DNA of 64,000 bases, taken from G965214625 sp965214625. Its GTDB lineage: Bacteria > Pseudomonadota > Gammaproteobacteria > Arenicellales > Poriferihabitantaceae. The notes beneath the pieces are model-generated. The model saw nothing but the letters and a program-made list of their open reading frames with translations. It ran no database searches and was not told where the DNA came from. Of the stretch, positions 47,347 to 55,987 are shown piece by piece. Location of the stretch: assembly GCA_965214625.1 (NCBI GenBank), contig OZ243962.1, positions 496,001-560,000 on the forward strand. The letters are read 5' to 3'. How positions within the stretch are numbered: position 1 is the first letter of the stretch; every line of letters begins with the position of its first letter. Position numbers and translations under genes: made by a program.

Positions 47347-47607
47347 TCAGTAGGGTAAGCCATCGTCCTCTCCTTGGGTGCTGTCATAGGGTATTCTCAC
47401 GGGCCGAGCGGGCACAATCGTTGAAATCGCATGTTTGTAAATCATCTGATTAACACTGTTTCTAAGCAGAATCACGAACTGATCAAACGATTCGACATGA
47501 CCTTGCAGTTTGATACCGTTGACCAAGAATATTGAAACGGGGATTCGTTCCTTTCTTAACACGTTCAGGAAAGGATCCTGAAGGGCTACTCCTCTTTGTT
47601 GAGCCAT
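47347..47607 (-). CDS. hfq: RNA chaperone Hfq
   Basis: An 86-residue Sm-fold protein that forms a hexamer and pairs small RNAs with mRNAs. LQDPFLNVLRKERIPVSIFLVNGIKLQG contains the Sm1 motif and YKHAIST the Sm2 motif; the acidic C-terminal tail is short. The ATG at 47607 follows GGTGA by six bases; a GTG three codons upstream is less likely. It precedes hflX as usual, but miaA, normally directly upstream, is separated by a DoeB-like gene. Confidence 0.97.
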   Translation of the reverse strand: MAQQRGVALQDPFLNVLRKERIPVSIFLVNGIKLQGHVESFDQFVILLRNSVNQMIYKHAISTIVPARPVRIPYDSTQGEDDGLPY

Positions 47608-47971
47608 CTGATTCACCGATATGAAAGCATTACTGTCGTCTTATAATGTCGTTGATTCCGCAGCCAAACACAAACTGCATTCCACACAGAACCAGCCTCT
47701 GCACTTTGACGCACGTACCAATTAGTCCACACACTGCTTTATCGTACATCTCGTGATCACTGAAATTCTATCACAAAATTCTTGTATGATGAACCAAAAA
47801 CATATACTCAAACCCTGTTTTATCATAATAGATAATTGATTTTTAATGTATTTTCTTCTTTCAGCCTTTCCCTCGGCATGCCATGAAAATACGTACTTTG
47901 ATCCCTGGTAGTTCGGTTAACCGTGCTTGCGACCACCCCCTCTTTCGATGCTGTCGCAACCTCGTCTGTCG
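47608..47971. other. Gap upstream of hfq
   Basis: About 360 bases, AT-rich in its right half, without a convincing gene. It presumably carries hfq promoters. The minus-strand context TGTGATAGAAT (near 47770) resembles an extended -10, but the -35 is poor. Confidence 0.4.
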
Positions 47972-48961
47972 CTATTCTGGCACCCCGATCACTGCAACAT
48001 TGTCTCCCGACCGGACAAGCCCGGGAAAATGGCGGCCGATGACCAGACCATCAAGGGCGGAATGATATTCCACCGGCGGAAGCCCCGTGCGTTCGATTTG
48101 ATGTACTTTCGCGACCAGTTGCCCTTCACAAACCGGATCTCCGGGGTCCACGACGAGTTCAAGCAATCCTGAGTGCTGTGCCGTGATGAAACAGGCTGCA
48201 CCCGGCATATTGAGCTCGATCGAAGGTCGGCTAACCGGTGGCCGGTCGAGGACACCGGCATGAATACAAAAATTGATGGCACCGGTCAGCGCAATGTCAT
48301 TGGTATGACTTGACGTGGACCCGCCGCCACCCAATTCGGTGGTCACGAACACCTTGCCCTGTGCTTCGGCTGCGGTGTCATACATACCCACGGAATCCAA
48401 TTCAAGGAGCATCACGCTGTAAGGTGCACAAAATGCTCTCATTGCGGCCTCACATCGCGCCTGTTGTGCCTTGTCCTCAAGCACATGTGCTGCAGCAAAC
48501 GGCACGAAACTCAATGATTTTCCCCCTGAATGTATATCCATAACATAGTCTGCCATCGGCAACAGAATCCGTTGGAAGTAGTCCGCCATCTTCTGCGTGG
48601 CGGTGCCATCGGGTTTTCCTGGAAAAACCCGGTTCATATTGCCGTGATCAATCGGAGAAGTCCGGGTTCCCGCCCTAAACGCCGGATAATTCATCATCGG
48701 GATGAATATGATTCTGCCCGACACCTCGGCGAGTCTGATGTCATTGATCAGGTTCAACAGGGCGGTCGGACCCTCATACTCGTCACCGTGGTTTGCACCC
48801 GTCAGCAGCACCGTCGGGCCCTGCCCATTTCGAACGACCGTCAAGGGGGTCATGATCGCCCCCCAAGCTGAACGATCATCCGAATGCGGTTGCTTGAGAA
48901 AGCCGTGCTGGATGCCTTCTTGGTTAAAGTCGACCGTGGAGACAATCGGGCTGTCTTTCAT
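47972..48961 (-). CDS. doeB: DoeB-like N-acetyl-diaminobutyrate deacetylase (succinylglutamate desuccinylase/aspartoacylase family)
   Basis: A 329-residue zinc hydrolase. The metal site H58/E61 lies in TGANHGDEYEGP, with IPMMNYPAFRAGTRTSPIDHGNMNRVFPG and DIHSGGKSLSFVPFAAAHVLED following. These stretches resemble DoeB, which removes acetate from N-alpha-acetyl-diaminobutyrate during ectoine breakdown, more than they do the succinylglutamate or aspartate enzymes. The other doe/eut genes are not in this window, so substrate and pathway are inferred. It is inserted between miaA and hfq with gaps of more than 300 bases on each side. A TTG at 48973 is a less likely start. Confidence 0.78.
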   Translation of the reverse strand: MKDSPIVSTVDFNQEGIQHGFLKQPHSDDRSAWGAIMTPLTVVRNGQGPTVLLTGANHGDEYEGPTALLNLINDIRLAEVSGRIIFIPMMNYPAFRAGTRTSPIDHGNMNRVFPGKPDGTATQKMADYFQRILLPMADYVMDIHSGGKSLSFVPFAAAHVLEDKAQQARCEAAMRAFCAPYSVMLLELDSVGMYDTAAEAQGKVFVTTELGGGGSTSSHTNDIALTGAINFCIHAGVLDRPPVSRPSIELNMPGAACFITAQHSGLLELVVDPGDPVCEGQLVAKVHQIERTGLPPVEYHSALDGLVIGRHFPGLVRSGDNVAVIGVPE

Positions 48962-49286
48962 AATGAGTACCAAGTGAACGGGCCAAAATCAGTGCAAGCG
49001 GGGCAAAACAACAGCGATTCTTTGCCGTCACGGCATCTGATCATCCGATCGAGCCGACACTTCAGCGCAGGTTGCCGATTCGGCTCTCGCCAGTGTATTG
49101 ACACAATACTACTGACATATCAACGACGGATCAACATCATCCAGACACCCATCATCCGGATATTCCTTTGGGTCACTTGACCGGCGGCTTCCGATCTGTT
49201 TAATCCGACCTTCGAACAGACCGACACACTGTACGAATTCCCATCGAAGGCCCCCTCCCTGAACACACGATGGGGAAACGGTCAAG
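48962..49286. other. Gap between miaA and the DoeB-like gene
   Basis: About 325 bases without a supported gene. The two leftward genes on its sides are therefore probably not tightly coupled. No repeat, attachment site or transposase trace was seen at this insertion point. Confidence 0.45.
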
Positions 49287-50243
49287 CTATCGACCATGCC
49301 GACGAAACAGATAATGTGATCTCAAGTAGGCGGAAACAGTCTGTGACAGGTTGGTTTGATTGACATCAAACCACACCACATTGGACTGCTGGCGTAACCA
49401 GGTCAGTTGTCGTTTCGCCAATTGCCGTGTCGCAGCAATCGCATTTTGCTTCATTTCATTAGCATTGATTTTCTTCTCCAGATAATCAAACACCTGTCGA
49501 TAACCGACAATTTTCATGGCAGGACACTGATGGGGGTGATCCAGCATCGATATCAACGCTTCCGTCTCATCGATCAGCCCCGCTTCAAGCATCCCCTCAA
49601 ACCGATCCGCAATGAGACTGTGAAGCAATGACCGATCGCTCATGAACAGCGTCATCTTGATCAGTGGCTGATGCAACCTTTCCGTCTTGGCAGCCTGCAT
49701 CACCCTCGATGGCGCCTTTTTTGTCAGCCGGTAGATTTCAATCGCTCGGGAAACACGCTGGGTATCCGTAGCACGGATTGTTTTTGCAAGCACCGGATCG
49801 ACGGTCTCCAGTTGATGATACAGATATGGCAAGCCCTTGTTTTCCAACAGCTGCGCGATCTCCCGTCGGACTGTCTCATCCGATGGGGGCAATACCGATA
49901 AACCGTTTTCAAGCACTGAAAAATAAAACTGGGTTCCACCCACAAACAGTGGCACCCTCCCTCTGGCGTGGATGTCATCCATCAACGCCAACGCATCACG
50001 TCTGAAATCCGCGGCAGAATAGCCTTGATTCGGATTTCTGATATCAATCAGATGATGCGGAGCCAATGCCTGGTGGTTTGGGTCCGGTTTCGCGGTGCCG
50101 ATATTCATTCCGCGATAAACCTGGGCGGCATCCACGCTGATCAACTCAAAATCAAACTGATGGAACAACGCCGTTGCCAGCGCCGTTTTACCGGACGCGG
50201 TCGGCCCCATCAAAAAGACTACAGGATCGCCGTCATCGTCCAC
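49287..50243 (-). CDS. miaA: tRNA dimethylallyltransferase
   Basis: A 318-residue enzyme adding an isopentenyl group to A37 of tRNAs that read UNN codons. The P-loop GPTASGKTALA is near the start, followed by ISVDAAQVYRGMNIGTAKP, AADFRRDAL, VGGTQFYF and RQLAKRQLTWLR. I choose a GTG at 50243, which overlaps the mutL end by 11 bases and gives the family's usual N-terminus; another GTG at 50279 would add 12 residues. Confidence 0.95.
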   Translation of the reverse strand: MDDDGDPVVFLMGPTASGKTALATALFHQFDFELISVDAAQVYRGMNIGTAKPDPNHQALAPHHLIDIRNPNQGYSAADFRRDALALMDDIHARGRVPLFVGGTQFYFSVLENGLSVLPPSDETVRREIAQLLENKGLPYLYHQLETVDPVLAKTIRATDTQRVSRAIEIYRLTKKAPSRVMQAAKTERLHQPLIKMTLFMSDRSLLHSLIADRFEGMLEAGLIDETEALISMLDHPHQCPAMKIVGYRQVFDYLEKKINANEMKQNAIAATRQLAKRQLTWLRQQSNVVWFDVNQTNLSQTVSAYLRSHYLFRRHGR

Positions 50244-52089
50244 GCATAAACCACTTATCCAGTTCCGCCAGTGGAACACTCATCCAGGTCGGTCGACCAT
50301 GATTACACTGCCCAGACCGTTCCACCACTTCCATTTGTCTGAGCAACGCATTCATTTCCTCTATCGTCAGCCGGCGATTCGCCCGGACCGAGCCATGACA
50401 GGCGACACTCGACAGAATTTCATTGTTCGCCTCTTCAATACGACTGGAACGACCCATTGTCTGCAAATCAGACAGGACATCCCTGACCAGACGTTCGAGG
50501 TCAACACGTGCCAATAACTCGGGAACCGCTCGGATGACGACCTGCTCCTCACCCAGTCGATTGATGTCAAAGCCCAGTGCCACGAAATGTTCTCCATATG
50601 TTTCAACCAGCGCTGCCTCATGGGTACTGACATTCAGATTGACGGGGACCAGTAAGGGTTGGGAACGAACCGACTGTTCACTTCGTTCCCGCTTCAAGCA
50701 TTCATAGGTAATGCGTTCATGGGCTGCATGCATGTCAACGATCACCATGCCCTCTTTGTTCTCCGCCAGGATATAGACCCCTTTTATCTGTGCAATGGCA
50801 AATCCCAAAGGCGGTATGTCTTGCCTTTGCACCGCAACACCTGACTCCAACCCGACATCTGGCACAACCCCGCCTGTTCCCTGAAACCGGTCCTCCACCG
50901 CTGTCCCTGGCACACCTGACATGGCTTCATAGGCCAGCAGCTGTTCTTGAACCAGATGCCTGAATTGCTGCTGGGCAGCCCGCTGACCATGACCCTGATG
51001 CGTGCTGAATACAGGGGGAACCGACGGATTGTGCCCCGGTGTCGAAAGTGGAAACCGTGTTTCGCCCTGTTCCGGTGAAAGCTGTGCAATGGCCCGGTGC
51101 AGTGTCCGATATATATAGTCATGCACCGATCGGGTATCGTTGAATCGCACCTCGCTTTTGGCCGGGTGCACATTCACGTCAACCTGATCGGGAGGCATTG
51201 AAAAAAATAAAACGAAGGCAGGATGCCTTCCGTGGTACATCACATCATGGTACGCCCGGCGCACCGCATGGGCAATCAGATTGTCCTTGACGGCCCGGCC
51301 GTTGACGAAAAAATACTGAAGATCGCGTTGGCTTCTGGAATAGGTCGGCAACCCCATCCAGCCTGACAATGCCATCCCGCCGTCCGCCTCCTCAAAATAG
51401 ATGCATTGTTCGGCGAAAGCACTCCCACACAGCCGAGCAACCCGTTTGTTCCGGGTAATATCACTGTCCGCGCTTAACGTCTGAAAAACCGGCTTGCCGT
51501 CATAAGTGAACCGGATGTCGACATCGAAGTGGCTCAATGCAACACGACGAATAACTTCATCGCACTGCTTGAACTCTGTTTTTTCAGTACGTAAGAATTT
51601 TCTTCTTGCGGGCGTGTTATAAAACAGGTCAAGGACTTCCACCGTCGTGCCCGGCGCATGCGCCGCAGGCCTAGGGGGTGAAACGGCCATTTCACCGGTG
51701 ACCTCCACTTCATAGGCCGAATTGGCTTCGACCACACGCGATGTGATACGCAATCTGGATACCGCAGCGATACTGGGCAGGGCCTCTCCTCTGAATCCGA
51801 GCGTGTTGATCCTGAACAAATCATCAAACCGGGCAATCTTGCTGGTTGCATGCCGGGAAAGCGCCAGTCCCAGTTGGTCTTTGGCAATACCACACCCGTT
51901 ATCCCTGACGGTCAATCGCTTGATTCCCCCTTTTTCTGCCTCGATATCAATCAAGGTCGCCCCGGCGTCAATACTATTCTCCAGCAACTCCTTGAGCAGG
52001 GATGCCGGGCGTTCAATGACTTCCCCCGCAGCAATCTGATTGATCAACTGCTCCTTTAGCTGTTTAATTGGTTGTCTGACGGTATCCAC
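50233..52089 (-). CDS. mutL: DNA mismatch repair protein MutL
   Basis: A GHKL ATPase linking MutS to strand incision. The N-terminal half shows NQIAAGEVIERPASLLKELLENSIDAG, DNGCGI, TLGFRGEALPSI and DVNVHPAKSEVRF. The C-terminal dimerisation part contains VDMHAAHERI and ACHGSVRANRRL. I see no DQHA(X)2E(X)4E endonuclease motif (the corresponding stretch is DMHAAHERITYE), so strand cutting probably depends on MutH or is absent. The GTG at 52089 is one of several possible starts (52095 and a TTG at 52128) and overlaps amiC. Confidence 0.95.
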   Translation of the reverse strand: MDTVRQPIKQLKEQLINQIAAGEVIERPASLLKELLENSIDAGATLIDIEAEKGGIKRLTVRDNGCGIAKDQLGLALSRHATSKIARFDDLFRINTLGFRGEALPSIAAVSRLRITSRVVEANSAYEVEVTGEMAVSPPRPAAHAPGTTVEVLDLFYNTPARRKFLRTEKTEFKQCDEVIRRVALSHFDVDIRFTYDGKPVFQTLSADSDITRNKRVARLCGSAFAEQCIYFEEADGGMALSGWMGLPTYSRSQRDLQYFFVNGRAVKDNLIAHAVRRAYHDVMYHGRHPAFVLFFSMPPDQVDVNVHPAKSEVRFNDTRSVHDYIYRTLHRAIAQLSPEQGETRFPLSTPGHNPSVPPVFSTHQGHGQRAAQQQFRHLVQEQLLAYEAMSGVPGTAVEDRFQGTGGVVPDVGLESGVAVQRQDIPPLGFAIAQIKGVYILAENKEGMVIVDMHAAHERITYECLKRERSEQSVRSQPLLVPVNLNVSTHEAALVETYGEHFVALGFDINRLGEEQVVIRAVPELLARVDLERLVRDVLSDLQTMGRSSRIEEANNEILSSVACHGSVRANRRLTIEEMNALLRQMEVVERSGQCNHGRPTWMSVPLAELDKWFMRGR

Positions 52090-53266
52090 TGACACTCGTG
52101 CCACTATACAGTTCGGGCGTATTTTCAAAGTAACGCTGGATGCCGGAAACGATCGCCCGAGCGATTTTCTGTTGGTGCTTTGAATTATTCAACAACTTTT
52201 CATCCTGGGGATTGGTCATATAAGCGGTTTCAATCAGGATTGAAGGAATGTCGGGTGATTTCAGTACGGCAAATCCCGCCTGTTCAACCCTGCGGCTGTG
52301 CAGCCTGCCTATTTTATTCAACTCATCGAGCACTTCACGGCCAAAACGGATACTTTCGTTGACCACTTTGGTCATCTGCAGATCGAGGAGTACTTCGGCC
52401 ACCACATCCTCCTTATCCGACAAACTGACCCCCCCTACCAGATCAGAGGCATTTTCCTTATCCGCCAACCATTTCGCTGTTTCACTGGTCGCACCGCTTT
52501 GGGAGAGCGCATAAACCGATGCCCCACGTGCTTTTTTGTTCTTGAAGCCGTCGGCATGAATAGAAACAAACAGATCGGCCTTTTTGTTACGGGCAATCCG
52601 AGTTCGCTTCCTTAACGGAATATAATAATCACCGGTCCGGGTCAATTCCGCTCGCATGCCGGGCTGCTTGTCGATCAACGCTTTGAGTTTTTTTGAAATC
52701 TCCAATACGATGCGCTTTTCGTATGATTTCCGACCCACTGCGCCGGGGTCCTCGCCACCATGACCCGGGTCGATCAAAACCAGGATATCCTGGTCGGGTT
52801 GACGGGGGATCGACGGATTCGACTTTTTCACCTTGGGGGCCGGTTTCAACACTGCCCCGTAAGGATAAAAGTCAACCACCAGTCGATGTTGATAATGATC
52901 AATCGGCTTCAAGAACTGGATGTCATACCGTACCGGCTTATCCAAGTCGAAAACCAGTCGCATTGTTTTCGGTTCGGGATAGCCCAGTCTGATCTGTTTC
53001 AAAAATGGCCCGGTGGTTCCGGGAGACGGCATGCTTCCGATCAATTTCGATTCGGACAGGTCAATCACAACCCGACCGGGATTTTCCAATGTAAAGACCC
53101 TGAATTCAGGTTGTGCGTCCATGTCAAACACGATTCTTGATCGATCCGGCGCATGCCACATCCGCACCTCGTTGACCGTAACGGCACCGGCAAATTCCAG
53201 ACAGAACACATACAGTCCCGCCAAAACGATGAACTGCCAGAAAAAAGGATCAAAACGGCGTATCAT
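52064..53266 (-). CDS. amiC: N-acetylmuramoyl-L-alanine amidase
   Basis: A 400-residue exported amidase that splits septal peptidoglycan during cell separation. A hydrophobic export signal (about 8-29) is followed by an AMIN domain (30-130), which targets the septum, and an Amidase_3 domain with VLIDPGHGGEDPGAVG (first zinc ligand), VSIHADGF, and the catalytic glutamate in SILIETAYMTNPQDE. No LysM repeat is present. Its ATG overlaps the tsaE stop (ATGA). AmiB would be an equally fair name. Confidence 0.95.
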   Translation of the reverse strand: MIRRFDPFFWQFIVLAGLYVFCLEFAGAVTVNEVRMWHAPDRSRIVFDMDAQPEFRVFTLENPGRVVIDLSESKLIGSMPSPGTTGPFLKQIRLGYPEPKTMRLVFDLDKPVRYDIQFLKPIDHYQHRLVVDFYPYGAVLKPAPKVKKSNPSIPRQPDQDILVLIDPGHGGEDPGAVGRKSYEKRIVLEISKKLKALIDKQPGMRAELTRTGDYYIPLRKRTRIARNKKADLFVSIHADGFKNKKARGASVYALSQSGATSETAKWLADKENASDLVGGVSLSDKEDVVAEVLLDLQMTKVVNESIRFGREVLDELNKIGRLHSRRVEQAGFAVLKSPDIPSILIETAYMTNPQDEKLLNNSKHQQKIARAIVSGIQRYFENTPELYSGTSVSGYRQTTN

Positions 53267-53700
53267 GTCAATGACTTAATGCGATCATCATGCGTCAGTT
53301 CGACCCGTCGGCCATTCCCCTGATAACGGATATCCACCCTGTAATGCGGGGCAGGCAATAGCCCTGCTGCCCTGTCCGGCCATTCGATAAAGCAAATGGC
53401 GTCCGGAGACAGCATATCCCGAATTCCGACTGATTCCAATTCTTCTTGGTCACGCAACCGGTACAGGTCCAGGTGATAAATCGGACCCTGACCAAGATCG
53501 TAATGTTCAACCAGCGTGAAGGTCGGGCTGGTGACCGGTGCCTTATACCCCAGCCCGGCCAATACACCCCTTACCAAGGTGGTTTTTCCCGCTCCCAATT
53601 CACCACACAAGAACAGTACCGAACCCGGATTGATCGCGTGTGCCCAGGCCTCACCCAACTTGATCATGTCGCTTTCGGTCGGGATTTTGAAAACAGTCAT
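53263..53700 (-). CDS. tsaE: tRNA threonylcarbamoyladenosine biosynthesis ATPase TsaE
   Basis: A 145-residue P-loop protein that assists TsaB and TsaD in making t6A37 in tRNAs. Walker A is GELGAGKTTLVRG, followed by SPTFTLVEHY, HLDLYRL and FIEWPDRA. I choose the ATG at 53700 (MTVFKIPTESDM) because upstream in-frame starts add unconserved residues. It is coupled to amiC and lies about 140 bases after nnr. Confidence 0.95.
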   Translation of the reverse strand: MTVFKIPTESDMIKLGEAWAHAINPGSVLFLCGELGAGKTTLVRGVLAGLGYKAPVTSPTFTLVEHYDLGQGPIYHLDLYRLRDQEELESVGIRDMLSPDAICFIEWPDRAAGLLPAPHYRVDIRYQGNGRRVELTHDDRIKSLT

Positions 53701-53841
53701 GATACCAGTGGTCTGGTGTGACATGTCATGCTTTGCGCACAACTGCGATCGCGACGCTGATCTCTCACAGCGCCTCTACCTGCCAGGCCTCTTCCGATCA
53801 CTAAAACCAGATAACCGCATGACGACAGAACATCTTTCAAT

Positions 53842-55341
53842 TCAATTTTCCGCCACAATTGTCCGATCTGTCCTCTGTTCAATCACAAAAGGAAGTTCTT
53901 CGATCACATCACTTGCCAGCAGACCCCGCGTGCCGACCTGTTTCACCTTACGGTCGGCACTGCCGGAATGCAACCACACACCGTAGGCCGCCGCATCAAA
54001 CAGTGTCAATCGTTGTCCCAGCAACGAGCCAATAATACCAGATAACACATCGCCCATCCCCGCACTCGCCATCCCGGCATTCCCTTCGTGACATATCTGG
54101 GCATGGTCCTGTTCATCCACAACCATCGTGCCCGGTCCCTTCAGAACACAAATTCCGCCATATCGACGTGCAATCGCCAAGGCCGCCTTTCGTCGGTCCG
54201 CCTGGATATCGGCAGACGAACAGGCAAGCAATTTTCCGGCTTCACCTGGATGCGGGGTCAATATCCAACTGTTCGACCGATGCGGCTTTTCAGCCAGCCA
54301 GTACAACCCATCGGCATCCAGCACCATTGGCTTGTTGGACTCAATCAACGTATCGAACAGTGACTCCCCCCAACATCCTCTCCCCATCCCCGGTCCAAGC
54401 ACAATGGCATCACATCGCTCGATCATGTCCCTGCCCACCTGCTCGTTTTCCAGACTGGTGCTCATCAGTTCACTGCAATATAACGCCGGCATATCCACAT
54501 GGGCCGGTATACTCAATACCGTCACCAACCCCGACCCACAGCGCAACGCGGCTTTGCCCGCCAGTAACACGGCTCCAAGCAGCCCCGCTTCCCCACCGGC
54601 GACGACCACTCTACCGCACTCGCCCTTATGGACATGGTGAGGGCGCTCATCCAGTACAGGAGGAGGCATTATCATACCAACCGGTTCAAAATGGGCATGG
54701 ATTTGGTCGGATAGTCCCAGCGTATCGAAACGGATTTCTCCACTCACCGCTCGACCGGGCCCAGTGAACAGGCCAATCTTCAAACCGATGAAACTGACCG
54801 TTAACGAAGCCGATACGCATGGCGAGAAAAGATTACCGGTATCACCGTTCAGTCCAGAGGGAACATCGATTGCAACAACCGGACAAGACAGTCGATTGAT
54901 CAGCCCGATGATCTCGGCATAGCGTCCTGAGGGTGATCGATTCAGACCGGTCCCGAACAAACCATCGACGACAATATCCGCTTCCCGCAAACCCTTGTAC
55001 CATTCGTCCGCCATCCGTCCACCCGCCATAAGATATGCCTGCTGACAGGCCTTGCTTTGCTCGCTTCTCGGTTCACCCAGCGCGATTGCCTGAACGTCAA
55101 TACCTGCGGTCAATGCACACTGCGCAACCACATAGCCATCCCCGCCATTATTCCCCGAACCGCAAACCACAACCATTGTGCGTACTTCGAGGTAGTGCGA
55201 CATCATTTGTTCAAACACACTCCTGCCCGCCCTTTCCATCAAGGTCAGTTCATCGAATCCATAGCGGTCGATTGCCAACCGGTCCATATCGCGGACCTGG
55301 GTCGCAGTGTACAACGACTGACTCAATTCATTGTGGATCAT
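53842..55341 (-). CDS. nnr: Bifunctional NAD(P)H-hydrate epimerase/dehydratase
   Basis: A 499-residue repair enzyme that restores damaged NADH and NADPH. The N-terminal YjeF epimerase domain (about 1-215) has CGSGNNGGDGYVVAQ and VDGLFGTGLNR; the C-terminal ADP-dependent dehydratase (about 225-490) has LGPGMGRG, LDADGLYWL, TPHPGEAGKLL and the GMGDVLSGIIG signature. The ATG at 55341 matches the family; the frame runs upstream for 39 further codons without conservation. It leads the tsaE-amiC-mutL-miaA string. Confidence 0.95.
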   Translation of the reverse strand: MIHNELSQSLYTATQVRDMDRLAIDRYGFDELTLMERAGRSVFEQMMSHYLEVRTMVVVCGSGNNGGDGYVVAQCALTAGIDVQAIALGEPRSEQSKACQQAYLMAGGRMADEWYKGLREADIVVDGLFGTGLNRSPSGRYAEIIGLINRLSCPVVAIDVPSGLNGDTGNLFSPCVSASLTVSFIGLKIGLFTGPGRAVSGEIRFDTLGLSDQIHAHFEPVGMIMPPPVLDERPHHVHKGECGRVVVAGGEAGLLGAVLLAGKAALRCGSGLVTVLSIPAHVDMPALYCSELMSTSLENEQVGRDMIERCDAIVLGPGMGRGCWGESLFDTLIESNKPMVLDADGLYWLAEKPHRSNSWILTPHPGEAGKLLACSSADIQADRRKAALAIARRYGGICVLKGPGTMVVDEQDHAQICHEGNAGMASAGMGDVLSGIIGSLLGQRLTLFDAAAYGVWLHSGSADRKVKQVGTRGLLASDVIEELPFVIEQRTDRTIVAEN

Positions 55342-55853
55342 AGTAGGTTGTTCATGCAACGCATCGTTCGTGTCTCCACCGGTCGAATGATTGGTTTTGA
55401 TCGTCTTTTGAAACAATCCGATGTTCCGATTATCACAATTGCTGTCAATGGCATGCAAGCAAACACGCCATATTAGGCACTCAACTCACCGGAAATCACA
55501 TGTCGGTCTCCCGCTAATATGCAACGACAACCAGACCGGAGCCCCGACTGGCGATTTGATTCCAACACGGTTCCGACAGGCTGCCATTTGGATTTGATCC
55601 TAGTGACGGACCGTCGTTTCAACTAAAGGTAAAGGCGTTTGAGTTGATGCGGTTCATCCCGTGGAACTGGTCACATGAGGTTGATCGATGTCATCCCGGC
55701 GGAGGTTGTATCAGCGACTTTGTCCTGATGAAACAGATCGCTGCATATTCAAATTATAAGCTGTAATTCAAGATCATACCGATGTATCAGTGATCACTAT
55801 CGCAAATGAAGACAAAAACTGGATTGTCACCCTTCAGCACAAATTTCAAAAAA

Positions 55854-55882
55854 TAGACACAGTGCAAAACACTTAATATAAT
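55854..55882 (+). promoter_or_regulatory. Near-consensus promoter for the RND pair
   Basis: -35 TAGACA (55854-55859), a 17-base spacer and a perfect -10 TATAAT (55877-55882). Transcription would start near 55889, about 100 bases before the adaptor ATG. It is one of the best promoter matches in the window, so the pair may be strongly transcribed unless repressed. Confidence 0.65.
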
Positions 55883-55896
55883 ATACTTGCGTCAAC

Positions 55897-55916
55897 AGGT
55901 GTCCGTAACAACACCT
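55897..55916 (+). promoter_or_regulatory. Inverted repeat in the RND leader
   Basis: Arms AGGTGT (55897-55902) and ACACCT (55911-55916) with an eight-base spacer, just downstream of the predicted transcription start. The position suits a repressor operator or an RNA hairpin in the leader. No regulator gene lies beside the pair. Confidence 0.4.
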
Positions 55917-55987
55917 AGGGATCATGGGTCCTTGAGAGCTTGCTGCGGCGCTTTGGCAAACAACAAGTAGATTGGTTGAGAAAAACG

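Larger units (their letters stand above)
55342..55939. other. Divergent region between nnr and the RND pair
   Basis: About 600 bases holding no supported gene. The right end has the RND promoter and an inverted repeat described separately; the left part presumably contains the leftward nnr promoter. Confidence 0.5.
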
